Assembly (NCBI GenBank): GCA_005878835.1
Contig: VBMV01000051.1
Coordinates: 1-64,000 of the forward strand
Length of the DNA: 64,000 bases
Origin: Gammaproteobacteria bacterium
GTDB lineage: Bacteria > Pseudomonadota > Gammaproteobacteria > Steroidobacterales > Steroidobacteraceae
Direction: 5' to 3'
A program made the translations under genes and the position numbers. Shown piece by piece: positions 8,384 through 16,169 of the stretch. The notes beneath the pieces are model-generated. The model did no database searches. It was not told the DNA's origin and saw only the letters and a program-made list of their open reading frames with translations. Each line of letters begins with the position of its first letter. Position 1 is the stretch's first letter.

Positions 8384-8453
8384 GCCGCCGGCGCGGGTTC
8401 CTCGCCCGCGATGTTGTCTTGTCCGGCGAGCATGCGCCGGGCAAGATGCGGCG

Positions 8454-9416
8454 GTGGCCAGTCCCTTCAGCCTGGGCGTGGTGTTTCTCAACGTGCTGCT
8501 CGAACAGCTGGGAGTGCCCGTGCCCGCGGTCCCGACGCTCGTGGTCGCGGGCGCCCTGGCCGCCGATCACAGACTACCCGCGGCACCCCTGTACGGGCTC
8601 GCGGTTGCGGCCTGCGTGCTCTCCGACACCGCCTGGTACCTCGCGGGCCGGATCTACGGCGGGCGCGTCATGAATCTGCTGTGCCGCATTTCCCTCACGC
8701 CGGACTCGTGCGTGAGTCAGACCCAGACGAGCTTCGAGCGCTGGGGCGCGAAGGCCCTGATCTTCGCCAAGTTCGTCCCCGGCCTGGCGATGATGGCGCC
8801 GCCGCTCGCCGGCGCCGTCGGCATGCGCTTCGCGCGCTTCTCCGCCTTCAGCACGCTCGGTGGGGCGCTGTGGGTGGGCGCGGCGCTGCTCGCTGGCGTG
8901 CTGCTCAAGTCGCAGATCGAGCAGTTGCTGCCGCAGGCGGCCGGCATAGGCGGCGCGGCGATCGCCATGATTCTGGTGCTGCTCGGCGCGTACATCCTGT
9001 TCAAGTGGTGGGAGCGCCGCCGGTTCTTCCGCGCGCTGCGCATGGCGCGCATCAGCGTCGGGGAACTGCATGAGCAGATGAGTCGCGGCCCTGCGCCCGT
9101 GGTCGTGGACGTGCGCTCGCCGACCGCCCAGGCGCTCGAATTGCGCCGCATCCCCGGTGCCCTGCACGTGCCGGTGCAGGAGGTCGAGCGCCGGATGGGC
9201 GGGTTCGCGCGCGACCGCGAGATCATCCTCTACTGCACCTGCCCGAATGAAGCCTCCGCCGCGCAGGCGGCGAGGCTCCTCATGAACAACGGCTTCAACC
9301 GCGTGCGGCCGCTGCATGGCGGACTGGCGGCGTGGATCGACGCCGGCTACTCGGTCGAGGACATTCCGGTGGCGAGCGCGGAGCCGCCCGCATTGGCCGC
9401 CGCGCCGACACCGTAA
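8454..9416 (+). CDS. DedA-family membrane protein fused to rhodanese domain
   Basis: The 320-residue product combines two modules. The DedA/SNARE-associated membrane part (about 1-190) has several helices. It carries FAKFVPGLAMMAPPLAGA with the conserved Arg/Pro-rich loop region nearby, typical for lipid-flippase-like DedA proteins. After WWERRRFFRALR follows a rhodanese domain (about 210-305) with VVVDVRSPTAQ, IPGALHVP and the active-site loop ILYCTCPNEASAA containing the Cys. A GTG at 8454 is used as start because the hydrophobic first helix follows directly; no strong ribosome site is seen. DedA proteins act in membrane lipid homeostasis, and the rhodanese may sense or carry sulfur. The fusion is known in the family. 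Confidence 0.85.
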   Translation: MASPFSLGVVFLNVLLEQLGVPVPAVPTLVVAGALAADHRLPAAPLYGLAVAACVLSDTAWYLAGRIYGGRVMNLLCRISLTPDSCVSQTQTSFERWGAKALIFAKFVPGLAMMAPPLAGAVGMRFARFSAFSTLGGALWVGAALLAGVLLKSQIEQLLPQAAGIGGAAIAMILVLLGAYILFKWWERRRFFRALRMARISVGELHEQMSRGPAPVVVDVRSPTAQALELRRIPGALHVPVQEVERRMGGFARDREIILYCTCPNEASAAQAARLLMNNGFNRVRPLHGGLAAWIDAGYSVEDIPVASAEPPALAAAPTP

Positions 9417-9500
9417 GGCGGCACCTCACGGGCGGGCGTGCTGAAGCGCCTCGTCACTCTCGGTGCTGCCGGCGGTGGCCGCCGGGGTCGCGGCGCGGAC

Positions 9501-9596
9501 TTACCTGGCGCGCACGAACCGCTTGTGCACCAGCACGCCCAGGTGGCCCACCAGCAGCAGCAGTGCGGCGATCATCGATGACACGATCAATTCCAT
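9501..9596 (-). CDS. Possible 31-residue small membrane protein
   Basis: The frame runs from ATG 9596 to TAA 9501 and encodes 31 residues: MELIVSSMIAALLLLVGHLG, then a basic end VLVHKRFVRAR. It is one membrane helix followed by a positively charged tail, the classical form of small inner-membrane proteins, with the tail predicted in the cytoplasm. GAGAGGACC precedes the ATG at an acceptable distance. It sits alone in the 344-bp gap between the DedA and ferritin-like genes and is downstream of the latter on the same strand. No homologue is recognised. Confidence 0.5.
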   Translation of the reverse strand: MELIVSSMIAALLLLVGHLGVLVHKRFVRAR

Positions 9597-9728
9597 GAAT
9601 GCAAGGTCCTCTCGAGTCTGTCGGGCGCGCAGTCTACACATCCGTTGTTGCGCGTGAGTGAGCCGGCACACTCAATGCTGGCGCGTGACCCGTATTTCAA
9701 GGGACGGCCGCTCCTTGTGGGCACCCAT

Positions 9729-9750
9729 GCCTCACCCCTTCGGGAGAGGC
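9729..9750 (-). terminator. Candidate hairpin after ferritin-like gene
   Basis: GCCTC-A-CCC, loop CTTC, GGG-A-GAGGC forms an 8-bp stem with one A-A mismatch. It starts 10 bp beyond the stop of the minus-strand ferritin-like gene. No T-tract follows on either strand, so it may only be an mRNA 3' stabilising stem. Confidence 0.35.
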
Positions 9751-9760
9751 GGGTCCTGAG

Positions 9761-10216
9761 TCAGCTGATGGAACCGGGCTTGCGCAGCATCTTGCCGATG
9801 TCGGCGATATGAGCCTCCTCGGCGGCAATCTGCGCGCGCGCGTATTCTTCGAGCATGACGTTGCGGTCGGCCACCGCCGCCAGGAGCTTGCGGTACTCGG
9901 CGAGTCCTTCCTCCTCGTGCGTGAGCGCCTCGCGCAGGATCTCATCGACGTTGTGCTTGTGCGTCTCCAGCAGCGGGCCGATCTTCAGGGACGGGTGACC
10001 GGCGAGATTGGTGATGTGCTCGCCGGCTGTGACCGCGTGCGCCTGGGACTCGTCGGCCTGAGCGCGCAGCCACGCGACGATCGGGATGCGGTTGTGGCCG
10101 AAGATCATGAAACTGTAGTGCAGGTAGCGCACCAGTCCGGCGAGCTCGAGCTCGAGGATGCGGTTGAGGGTGGCGACCACCCTGGTGGTATCAGCGCTGC
10201 TGAGTTCAGAGGCCAT
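9761..10216 (-). CDS. Ferritin-like/bacterioferritin-type protein
   Basis: The 151-residue, all-helical protein shows ferritin-type metal ligands on successive helices: Glu in ELELAGLVRYLHY, Glu/His in DESQAHAVTAGEHI, Glu in HEEEGLAEY and Glu/His in AEEAHIADI. The length agrees with bacterioferritin and related iron-storage or detoxifying proteins, which oxidise Fe(II) with peroxide or oxygen. No heme-ligand Met could be assigned with confidence. The start MASELSS was chosen as the first Met of the conserved region. It is divergent from a glutathione peroxidase gene, with an inverted repeat between them, so both may answer to oxidative stress. Confidence 0.82.
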   Translation of the reverse strand: MASELSSADTTRVVATLNRILELELAGLVRYLHYSFMIFGHNRIPIVAWLRAQADESQAHAVTAGEHITNLAGHPSLKIGPLLETHKHNVDEILREALTHEEEGLAEYRKLLAAVADRNVMLEEYARAQIAAEEAHIADIGKMLRKPGSIS

Positions 10217-10262
10217 GAGGATCTCCGCGAAGGCGTGCGCGCCGATGTTAAGCGATGCGCGG

Positions 10263-10279
10263 GTGTATCGTACATACAC
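10263..10279. promoter_or_regulatory. Inverted repeat between ferritin-like and peroxidase genes
   Basis: GTGTAT-CGTAC-ATACAC is a perfect 6-bp inverted repeat with a 5-bp spacer. It lies 46 bp before the ferritin-like start and 24 bp before the peroxidase start, in the only gap between the two divergent genes. The position suits an operator acting on both, but no known regulator site is matched. Confidence 0.4.
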
Positions 10280-10303
10280 GCGGATCAGCACAGAGCACAC
10301 ATC

Positions 10304-10783
10304 ATGAGCGGCTTTTACGACATTGCGGTACGTGGGATAGACGGCAGCGAGGACCTGTTGGGAAGGCTGCGTGGCAAGGTAACTCTGGCGGTGAATGTCG
10401 CCAGTCGCTGCGGCCTGACGCCCCAGTATGCCGGGCTCGAGCAGCTGCAGCGTGAGCTGCGGGAGGAGAACTTCACCGTGGTGGGTTTCCCATGCAACCA
10501 GTTCGCCGCGCAGGAACCGGGCAGCGAAGCGCAAATCGCCGCCTTCTGCCGCAGCAACTACGACGTGAGCTTCCCGCTGAGCGCGAAACTCGAGGTGAAC
10601 GGCCCCAACCGCCATCCGCTCTACCGCTTCCTCACCTCCGAGGACCGGGGCATCGCCGGCGACATCAGCTGGAACTTCGAGAAATTCCTCATCGGCCGCG
10701 ACGGGCGGGTACTGAAGCGCTACCCGCCGGAGACCAAACCCCAGGACAGCGGGCTCATGCTGGACATCGCCGAGGCGCTGTAG
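10304..10783 (+). CDS. Glutathione peroxidase family thiol peroxidase
   Basis: The 159-residue protein follows the Gpx/BtuE plan. It has NVASRCGLTPQYAGL with the peroxidatic Cys at about 36, FPCNQFAAQEPG with the Gln and the second conserved Cys region, and WNFEKFLIGRDG with Trp and Asn of the catalytic tetrad. The length is normal for the family. It reduces hydrogen peroxide or lipid peroxides with thioredoxin or glutathione in the cytoplasm. There is no signal peptide. It is followed 9 bp later by a ketopantoate reductase-like gene, so the two may be co-transcribed. Confidence 0.92.
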   Translation: MSGFYDIAVRGIDGSEDLLGRLRGKVTLAVNVASRCGLTPQYAGLEQLQRELREENFTVVGFPCNQFAAQEPGSEAQIAAFCRSNYDVSFPLSAKLEVNGPNRHPLYRFLTSEDRGIAGDISWNFEKFLIGRDGRVLKRYPPETKPQDSGLMLDIAEAL

Positions 10784-10792
10784 CGCTCACCC

Positions 10793-11779
10793 ATGCCCGA
10801 TTTCGACTTCGCCGTTCTCGGCGCCGGTGCCATGGGCTCGATCCTCGGGGGCCACCTGGCGCGCGCCGGTCATTCGGTCGTGATGCTGGCGCGCGGCGAG
10901 CGCGCGCAACAGCTCGAGCGACACGGGCTCACCATCAAGGGGCTGGTGGCCTTCAGCACCCCGGTGACCACGCTGCGCGAGCCCGCGGCCCTCAAGAGCG
11001 CCGGGACGCTGATCGTCGCCATGAAAACGCCCGCGACCGCCGCGGCGCTCGCCGCGCTGCGGCACGCGGACTTCGGGGTCACGCTGTCGATTCAGAACGG
11101 GCCGCTGAAGAACGAGTTGCTGGCGCAGGCGTTCGGCAAGGAGCGCGTGCTGGGCGCGCTCGCCGACACCAGCGGGGAGCTGCTGCCCGATGGTGCCGTG
11201 CTGTTCACGCGCAACGTGAGCATACTGGTGGGCGAGCTGAGCGGCGGCGACAGTGCGCGCGCGCAACGCCTGGCCCGCACGCTCGAGACTTCAGGCGTGC
11301 GCGCCGCCGCGACCCCCGAGATCCTGACACTCGAGTGGTCGAAGTTCTGTGCCTGGGCCGGACTCATGGCCTTGTCGGTGACCACGCGTGCGCTCACCTG
11401 GAAGTATCTGCTGGACCCGGACTGCGCCCTGGTGCTGGCACGCCTGGTGCGCGAGATGGGAGTGCTGGCGCGCACGCTCGGCATCGGCCTGAGTGACCGC
11501 TCGGTCCTGCCGGTGGCGAGCCTGTGCGCCGGCTCCGAGACGCAGGCGGTCGCGGCCATCATGAAGGCCGGGCGCGAATTTCGGACCAATGCGCCCGGCC
11601 ACCGCCTGTCCTCGCTCCAGGACCTGGAGGCGGGCCGTCCGCTGGAAGTGAACGAGACCCTCGGCTACGCGAGCGCCAAGGCCCGCGAGCTCGGGCTCAC
11701 GCTGCCCCTGCTCGAGGCTTTTGCGCGGCTCATCGCCGGCCTTGACCGCGCGCGGCGCGACGCGCCGGGCGCGGGCTAG
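10793..11779 (+). CDS. Ketopantoate reductase family (ApbA/PanE) oxidoreductase
   Basis: The 328-residue protein has the Rossmann motif GAGAMGSILGGHL at 9-21 and SIQNGPLKNELL, which holds the conserved Asn. KFCAWAG carries the catalytic Lys, and the helical C-terminal domain has EVNETLGYASAKARELG. Ketopantoate reductase makes pantoate with NADPH for coenzyme A synthesis. Many family members in proteobacteria act on other 2-oxo acids, and no pan gene is next door, so the exact substrate is uncertain. Its last 4 bp overlap the end of the convergent dipeptidyl carboxypeptidase gene. Confidence 0.85.
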   Translation: MPDFDFAVLGAGAMGSILGGHLARAGHSVVMLARGERAQQLERHGLTIKGLVAFSTPVTTLREPAALKSAGTLIVAMKTPATAAALAALRHADFGVTLSIQNGPLKNELLAQAFGKERVLGALADTSGELLPDGAVLFTRNVSILVGELSGGDSARAQRLARTLETSGVRAAATPEILTLEWSKFCAWAGLMALSVTTRALTWKYLLDPDCALVLARLVREMGVLARTLGIGLSDRSVLPVASLCAGSETQAVAAIMKAGREFRTNAPGHRLSSLQDLEAGRPLEVNETLGYASAKARELGLTLPLLEAFARLIAGLDRARRDAPGAG

Positions 11780-13941
11780 GAACCGCCCGCGAGGCCGCGA
11801 TACTCGAGCAACGGTGCGATCTCGGGCGCGCGCCCGTAGAAGTTGCGAAACAGCACCTGCGGATCCTCGCTGCGGCCGCGCGACAGCACCTGCGTGCGCA
11901 GGTAATCGCCGTTGGCGCGCGTCAGTCCCCCGTGGGTGTGGAACCACTGGCCGGTGTCACGCGCCAACACCTCGCTCCACAGGTAGGCGTAGTAGCCGGC
12001 CGAATAGCCGCTCTCGAAAATGTGCGAGAAGTACGTCGAGTGATAGCGCGGCGGCACCGGGGAGTAGTCCAGGCCGCTGTCCCTGAGCGCGGCCTGCTCG
12101 AACGCGGGCACCTCGGCGGGGCTGGGCGCCTGGGCGGCGCTGATCTGGTGCCAGGCCTGGTCGAGCAGCGCCGCCGCGAGGTATTCGGTAGTGGCGTAGC
12201 CCTGGTTGAACTTCTGCGCCGCCAGCACCTTCTCGAGCAGCTCGGGCTGCATCGGCTCCCCGCTCTGGTAGTGGCGCGCGTAATGCGCGACCACGCTCGG
12301 CTCGCGCGCCCACATCTCGTTGTACTGCGAGGGATACTCGACGAAGTCGCGCGGCACCGCCGTACCGGCGAGCTTCGGGTAACGCACCCTGGAGAGCATG
12401 CCGTGCAGGGCGTGACCGAACTCGTGGAACATCGTCGTGACCTCATCGAAGCTGAGCAGCACCGGCTGCCCGGCCTGCGGCTTGGGGATGTTCAGGTGAT
12501 TCGCCACCACCGGCTTGTGATGCAGCAGCCTCGACTGCGTCACGTAGGCGGCCATCCACGCCCCGCCCTGCTTGTTGTCGCGCGCGAAGTAGTCGGCGAG
12601 GAACAGCGCGAGCGGCTCGCCGTCGGCGTCGGATACCTCGAACACCCGCACGTCCGGCTGGTAGACGGGCAGGTCCCGGCGCTCCTTGAAGCTCAGGCCG
12701 TAGAGCTGGTGCGCGGCGTAGAACACACCGTCCTGCAGCACGTGATCGAGCTCGAAGTACGGCGCGACGCGCGCCTGATCGAAATCGTAGCGTGCCCTGC
12801 GCACCTGCTGCGCATAGAACGACCAGTCCCAGGGCTGCAGGGTGAATGAGGGCGTGCCGCTCACCCGCGCCTGCGTGTCGATCAGCTTCTGGATGTCGGC
12901 GGCTTCCGCGCGCGCGCGCGCCAGCGCCGCCGGGGCCACCTGGCTGATCATGTCGCGCACCGCGGCCGGGCTGCCGGCCGACTCGTCCTCGAGCTGATAA
13001 GCGGCGTGGCTCGCATAGCCCAGCAGCGCGGCACGCTCGGCGCGCAGCTTGACCAACTGCGCGATCACCGCGGTGTTGTCGGTCGCCCCACCCGATGCCC
13101 TGCCGATCGACGCCCTGTAGATGCGCTCGCGCAGCGCGCGGTTCGTGAGCTGCGCCAGCAGCGGCTGGTTGGTGGTGTTCTGCAGCGTGATGAGCCACTT
13201 GCCAGTGAGCCCGCGTGCCGCCGCCGCCTGCGCCGCGGCGCCGATCTGCCCCTCCGACAGGCCGTCGAGGTCCTTGAGGTCCTCGACCGCCACTGCGCCA
13301 TCGGCGGTGGCCTTGAGCACGTTGTGCTTGAAGCGCGTCGTGAGGGTGGAGATCTCGGTGTTGAGCGCGCGCAGGCGCGTCTGCTCGGCCGCCGTCAGGC
13401 GTGCGCCGGCGCGCACGAACTCGGTGTGATAGCGCGTGAGCAGCTGCAAGGACTCCGGCTCGAGGTGCAGGCTGGCGCGCTTTTCGTACAGCGCGTCCAC
13501 GCGCGCCCACAAGGCCGGATCGAGATGAATCGCGTCCTGCTGCGCGGTGAGCTTCGGAGCCATCTCGGTGTCGATCTCCTGCATCCGCGGGTTGGTGTTG
13601 CAGGCATTGAGCCGTCCGAAGGCCGCGTCGACGCGCTGCAGCAGCTGCCCGGCGCGCTCCAGAGCGACGATGGTGTTGTCGAAGGCGGCGGGTTGCGGGT
13701 TGTGGGCGATGCGGGCCACCTCCGTGAGCTGCTCGCGCATGCCGGCCTGGAAGGCGGGCAGGTAGTCGCTGTCGCGGATGCGGTCGAAGGGTGGCAGCTC
13801 GAAAGGCAGTGTGCTCGGCTGCATGAACGGGTTGTCGGCCATTGCGGAAGTCCTTGCAGTCTTTGGTCCGTGTCCATCGCCGCGAGCGAGGGCCAGGGCC
13901 GAGAAGCTGGCGGCGAGGACGCCCAAGGATGCGAGTCTCAT
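11776..13941 (-). CDS. dcp: M3 family peptidyl-dipeptidase Dcp
   Basis: The 721-residue zinc peptidase has HEFGHALHG near residue 508 (HExxH) and the downstream Glu region. PRDFVEYPSQYNEMW and ARHYQSGEPM are hallmarks of Dcp rather than oligopeptidase A. It removes C-terminal dipeptides from small peptides. A signal-like N-terminus, MRLASLGVLAASFSALALA, suggests export to the periplasm, followed by about 15 linker residues before the conserved SNPFMQPSTLPFE-like start. AAGGGCTCACC precedes the ATG. If a later Met (MADNPFM) were the start, the enzyme would be cytoplasmic as in E. coli. It stands as a single gene. Confidence 0.92.
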   Translation of the reverse strand: MRLASLGVLAASFSALALARGDGHGPKTARTSAMADNPFMQPSTLPFELPPFDRIRDSDYLPAFQAGMREQLTEVARIAHNPQPAAFDNTIVALERAGQLLQRVDAAFGRLNACNTNPRMQEIDTEMAPKLTAQQDAIHLDPALWARVDALYEKRASLHLEPESLQLLTRYHTEFVRAGARLTAAEQTRLRALNTEISTLTTRFKHNVLKATADGAVAVEDLKDLDGLSEGQIGAAAQAAAARGLTGKWLITLQNTTNQPLLAQLTNRALRERIYRASIGRASGGATDNTAVIAQLVKLRAERAALLGYASHAAYQLEDESAGSPAAVRDMISQVAPAALARARAEAADIQKLIDTQARVSGTPSFTLQPWDWSFYAQQVRRARYDFDQARVAPYFELDHVLQDGVFYAAHQLYGLSFKERRDLPVYQPDVRVFEVSDADGEPLALFLADYFARDNKQGGAWMAAYVTQSRLLHHKPVVANHLNIPKPQAGQPVLLSFDEVTTMFHEFGHALHGMLSRVRYPKLAGTAVPRDFVEYPSQYNEMWAREPSVVAHYARHYQSGEPMQPELLEKVLAAQKFNQGYATTEYLAAALLDQAWHQISAAQAPSPAEVPAFEQAALRDSGLDYSPVPPRYHSTYFSHIFESGYSAGYYAYLWSEVLARDTGQWFHTHGGLTRANGDYLRTQVLSRGRSEDPQVLFRNFYGRAPEIAPLLEYRGLAGGS

Positions 13942-14091
13942 GGTGAGCCCTTAGGTTTGTCCCGCGGACCTTCTTGGTTAGGCCGCGGGCAGGGCGCAAT
14001 GGTATCCTTCGCGCCCTCTCGATGCGCGCCCGTTTGGCCAGGCGCCGTTTGCGGCGCGGCCTGGTGCTTGCGCACATACGCAGGACCCGAC

Positions 14092-14574
14092 ATGAGCATC
14101 GCGCAGGACCAGGTCGTCAGCATCCACTACACCCTGAAGGATGACGCGGGCGAGATCATCGACAGCTCCCCCGAGGGCGAGCCACTCGCGTACCTGCACG
14201 GCCATGGCAACCTCATACCCGGTCTGGAGCGCGAGCTGACCGGCAAGCGCGCCGGGGACAAGCTGCAGGTGACGGTCGCGCCGGCCGATGGCTACGGCGA
14301 GTATGACCAAGCTCTCGTGCAGCGCGTGCCGCGCCGCACACTCAAGGGCCTCGCGAGCCTCAAGGTGGGAATGCGGCTGCAGGCGCAAACCGGGCACGGC
14401 GCGCGCGCGGTGACCGTCACCCGGATCGCCGGCGACCTGGTGACCCTCGATGGCAATCATCCGCTCGCCGGCAAGAATCTCCACTTCCAGGTCGAGGTCA
14501 CCGGGGTGCGCGCAGCCACCACGGCGGAGCTCTCGCACGGGCACGTGCACAGCCCCGGCGGCCACCATCAGTGA
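14092..14574 (+). CDS. SlyD-like FKBP peptidyl-prolyl isomerase
   Basis: The 160-residue protein has the FKBP core with VSIHYTLKDDAGEIIDSS, the loop PLAYLHGHGNLIPGLE, and KVTVAP-like QVTVAPADGYGEYD. The insert-in-flap chaperone domain that marks SlyD follows (about 75-125), then LDGNHPLAGKNLHFQVEV. The C-terminus is His-rich (HGHVHSPGGHHQ), as in metal-binding SlyD proteins. It isomerises prolyl bonds and acts as a folding helper in the cytoplasm, and may handle nickel. Its stop overlaps the end of the convergent transglycosylase gene by a few bases. Confidence 0.93.
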   Translation: MSIAQDQVVSIHYTLKDDAGEIIDSSPEGEPLAYLHGHGNLIPGLERELTGKRAGDKLQVTVAPADGYGEYDQALVQRVPRRTLKGLASLKVGMRLQAQTGHGARAVTVTRIAGDLVTLDGNHPLAGKNLHFQVEVTGVRAATTAELSHGHVHSPGGHHQ

Positions 14575-15401
14575 GAGTCCGGCACAGCCCCGCCCTCCTG
14601 CTCGGCCGCCAGGCGCGCGAACACCGCCTGCATGGCGTCGACCCGCCCCAGGTAGGCGCGCGGGTCCTGATCGCCGCAGCGCTGGGTGTCGGTGAAGCGA
14701 AATCCCTGGCGCACGTAGGTCGCCCCAAGCGCGGCGCCGCATAGATGCACGGCCGCAGCCAGGTGGCGCTGCTGTGCGGACGTGGCGCGGGTGACGGCGA
14801 AGCGCGCGAGGATAGCGTTGACCTTCAGATCGAGGTACGCCGAGGTGAGCTCCACCGCATGGCTTGGTACCACACGCCAGTACAGGGCGTTGAACCAGCA
14901 CGCGCGCCAGTCGTTCCAGGCGCCCTCGCGCACCAGCGCGTGACCGTGGATGCAATAATGCCGCGCCTCCGCGAACGTGCCGTCGGTGATCTGGTACATC
15001 CCCACCGCGCTGGATGCCGGCCGGTACAGCTCGAACGGTTTGAGCGCCCATGACCAGCGCCAGTAGGTGCGCGCGAGCGGATTGCCCGACGCCTCCACCT
15101 GCGCGAGCGCGGCCAGCAGCTCCGGCGTGATGGTGCGGGTTGCGTAGCGGCGGAAGATGGGTGCGTAGACACGCCAGGTTTCCGAGGGGGTCTTGTAGAG
15201 CGTGCCGCTCACCGGAAAGAACAACTCCGTGGGCTTGCGCACGATCTGGTAGATGCCGTTCACGCCGAGCGTCAGGATGGCAACCAGCAGCACGCCGATC
15301 GAGACGCGCACGGGCGGCGGTGCCCGCCGCCAGCGCCGCAGCCAGCGCCGCCGCACCGCCGGCGCGGGCCAGAGCGGCAGGCGCCGCGAGCGCCGCGCCA
15401 T
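14568..15401 (-). CDS. Lytic transglycosylase-like (SLT domain) membrane-anchored protein
   Basis: The 277-residue product starts with a very basic Arg-rich tail, then one membrane helix (about 38-58, VSIGVLLVAILTLGVNGIY), leaving the rest in the periplasm. TPELLAALAQVEASGNPLA contains the catalytic Glu region of SLT transglycosylases, and SSAVGMYQITDGTFAEA is the GLMQ-like motif. The C-terminal half is family-specific and has several Cys. Such enzymes cut peptidoglycan glycan strands. The ATG at 15401 was chosen since upstream codons are Ala-Pro repeats without homology. The SLT call is motif-based; the substrate is inferred. Confidence 0.8.
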   Translation of the reverse strand: MARRSRRLPLWPAPAVRRRWLRRWRRAPPPVRVSIGVLLVAILTLGVNGIYQIVRKPTELFFPVSGTLYKTPSETWRVYAPIFRRYATRTITPELLAALAQVEASGNPLARTYWRWSWALKPFELYRPASSAVGMYQITDGTFAEARHYCIHGHALVREGAWNDWRACWFNALYWRVVPSHAVELTSAYLDLKVNAILARFAVTRATSAQQRHLAAAVHLCGAALGATYVRQGFRFTDTQRCGDQDPRAYLGRVDAMQAVFARLAAEQEGGAVPDSH

Positions 15402-15480
15402 CACCTGGGCCTTCGGTGCCGGAGCGGGCGCCGGTGCACTAACATGCGCCGCACGGGCATGAAGACAGCGGGGGTCGCAC

Positions 15481-16140
15481 GTGTCAGGTGATGCAGTGGA
15501 AGTCGAAACCGGCCGCGATCCCGCGGGCGCCGTGATCTGGCTCCACGGCCTGGGGGCCGACGGCCACGACTTTGAGCCCCTTGTGCCCGAGCTCGTGCGC
15601 CCGGGAGAGCGGGCGCTGCGCTTCGTGTTTCCGCACGCGCCGATCCGGCCGGTGACGCTCAACGGTGGATTTGCCATGCGCGCCTGGTACGACATCATCG
15701 CGCTCGATCGCCACGGGCCCGAGGACGAAAAGGGGATTCGCGCCTCGCAGGCGACGGTGGAAGCGCTGATCCGCCGTGAGAACGCGCACGGTATCGGCAG
15801 CGAGCGCATCGTACTGGCGGGGTTCTCCCAGGGCGGCGCCCTGGCGTTGTTCGCCGGAGCGCGCTATCCGGATAAGCTCGCCGGCATCATGGGATTGTCC
15901 TGCTACCTGCTGCTCGCTGCGCGCCTGGCGACCGAGCGCGCGGCGGCCAATCAGGCAACGCCGGTGTTCCTCGCGCACGGCACGCAGGATCCGGTGATCG
16001 CCCCGGCTCTCGGGCAAGAGGCCCGCCGCCAACTGGAAGCGGCCGGTTATGCGGTCGAATGGCATGCGTACAGCATGCCCCATGCGGTCTGTCCCCAGGA
16101 GGTCGCCGACATCGCCGCGTGGCTACGTCGCGTGCTGTGA
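15481..16140 (+). CDS. Carboxylesterase/phospholipase alpha/beta hydrolase
   Basis: The 219-residue serine hydrolase has VIWLHGLGADGHDFEPLVPEL near its start. The nucleophile Ser lies in LAGFSQGGALAL (about 118), the acidic residue in HGTQDPVI (about 170) and the His in SMPHAVCPQEV (about 200). These are the hallmarks of the bacterial carboxylesterase II/acyl-protein thioesterase-like group, which cleaves short acyl esters or thioesters in the cytoplasm. A GTG at 15481 is the probable start. The gene is divergent from the transglycosylase and convergent with the next gene. Confidence 0.92.
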   Translation: MSGDAVEVETGRDPAGAVIWLHGLGADGHDFEPLVPELVRPGERALRFVFPHAPIRPVTLNGGFAMRAWYDIIALDRHGPEDEKGIRASQATVEALIRRENAHGIGSERIVLAGFSQGGALALFAGARYPDKLAGIMGLSCYLLLAARLATERAAANQATPVFLAHGTQDPVIAPALGQEARRQLEAAGYAVEWHAYSMPHAVCPQEVADIAAWLRRVL

Positions 16141-16169
16141 AGCACGCGCCCTCATCCTGAGCCCCTAGC

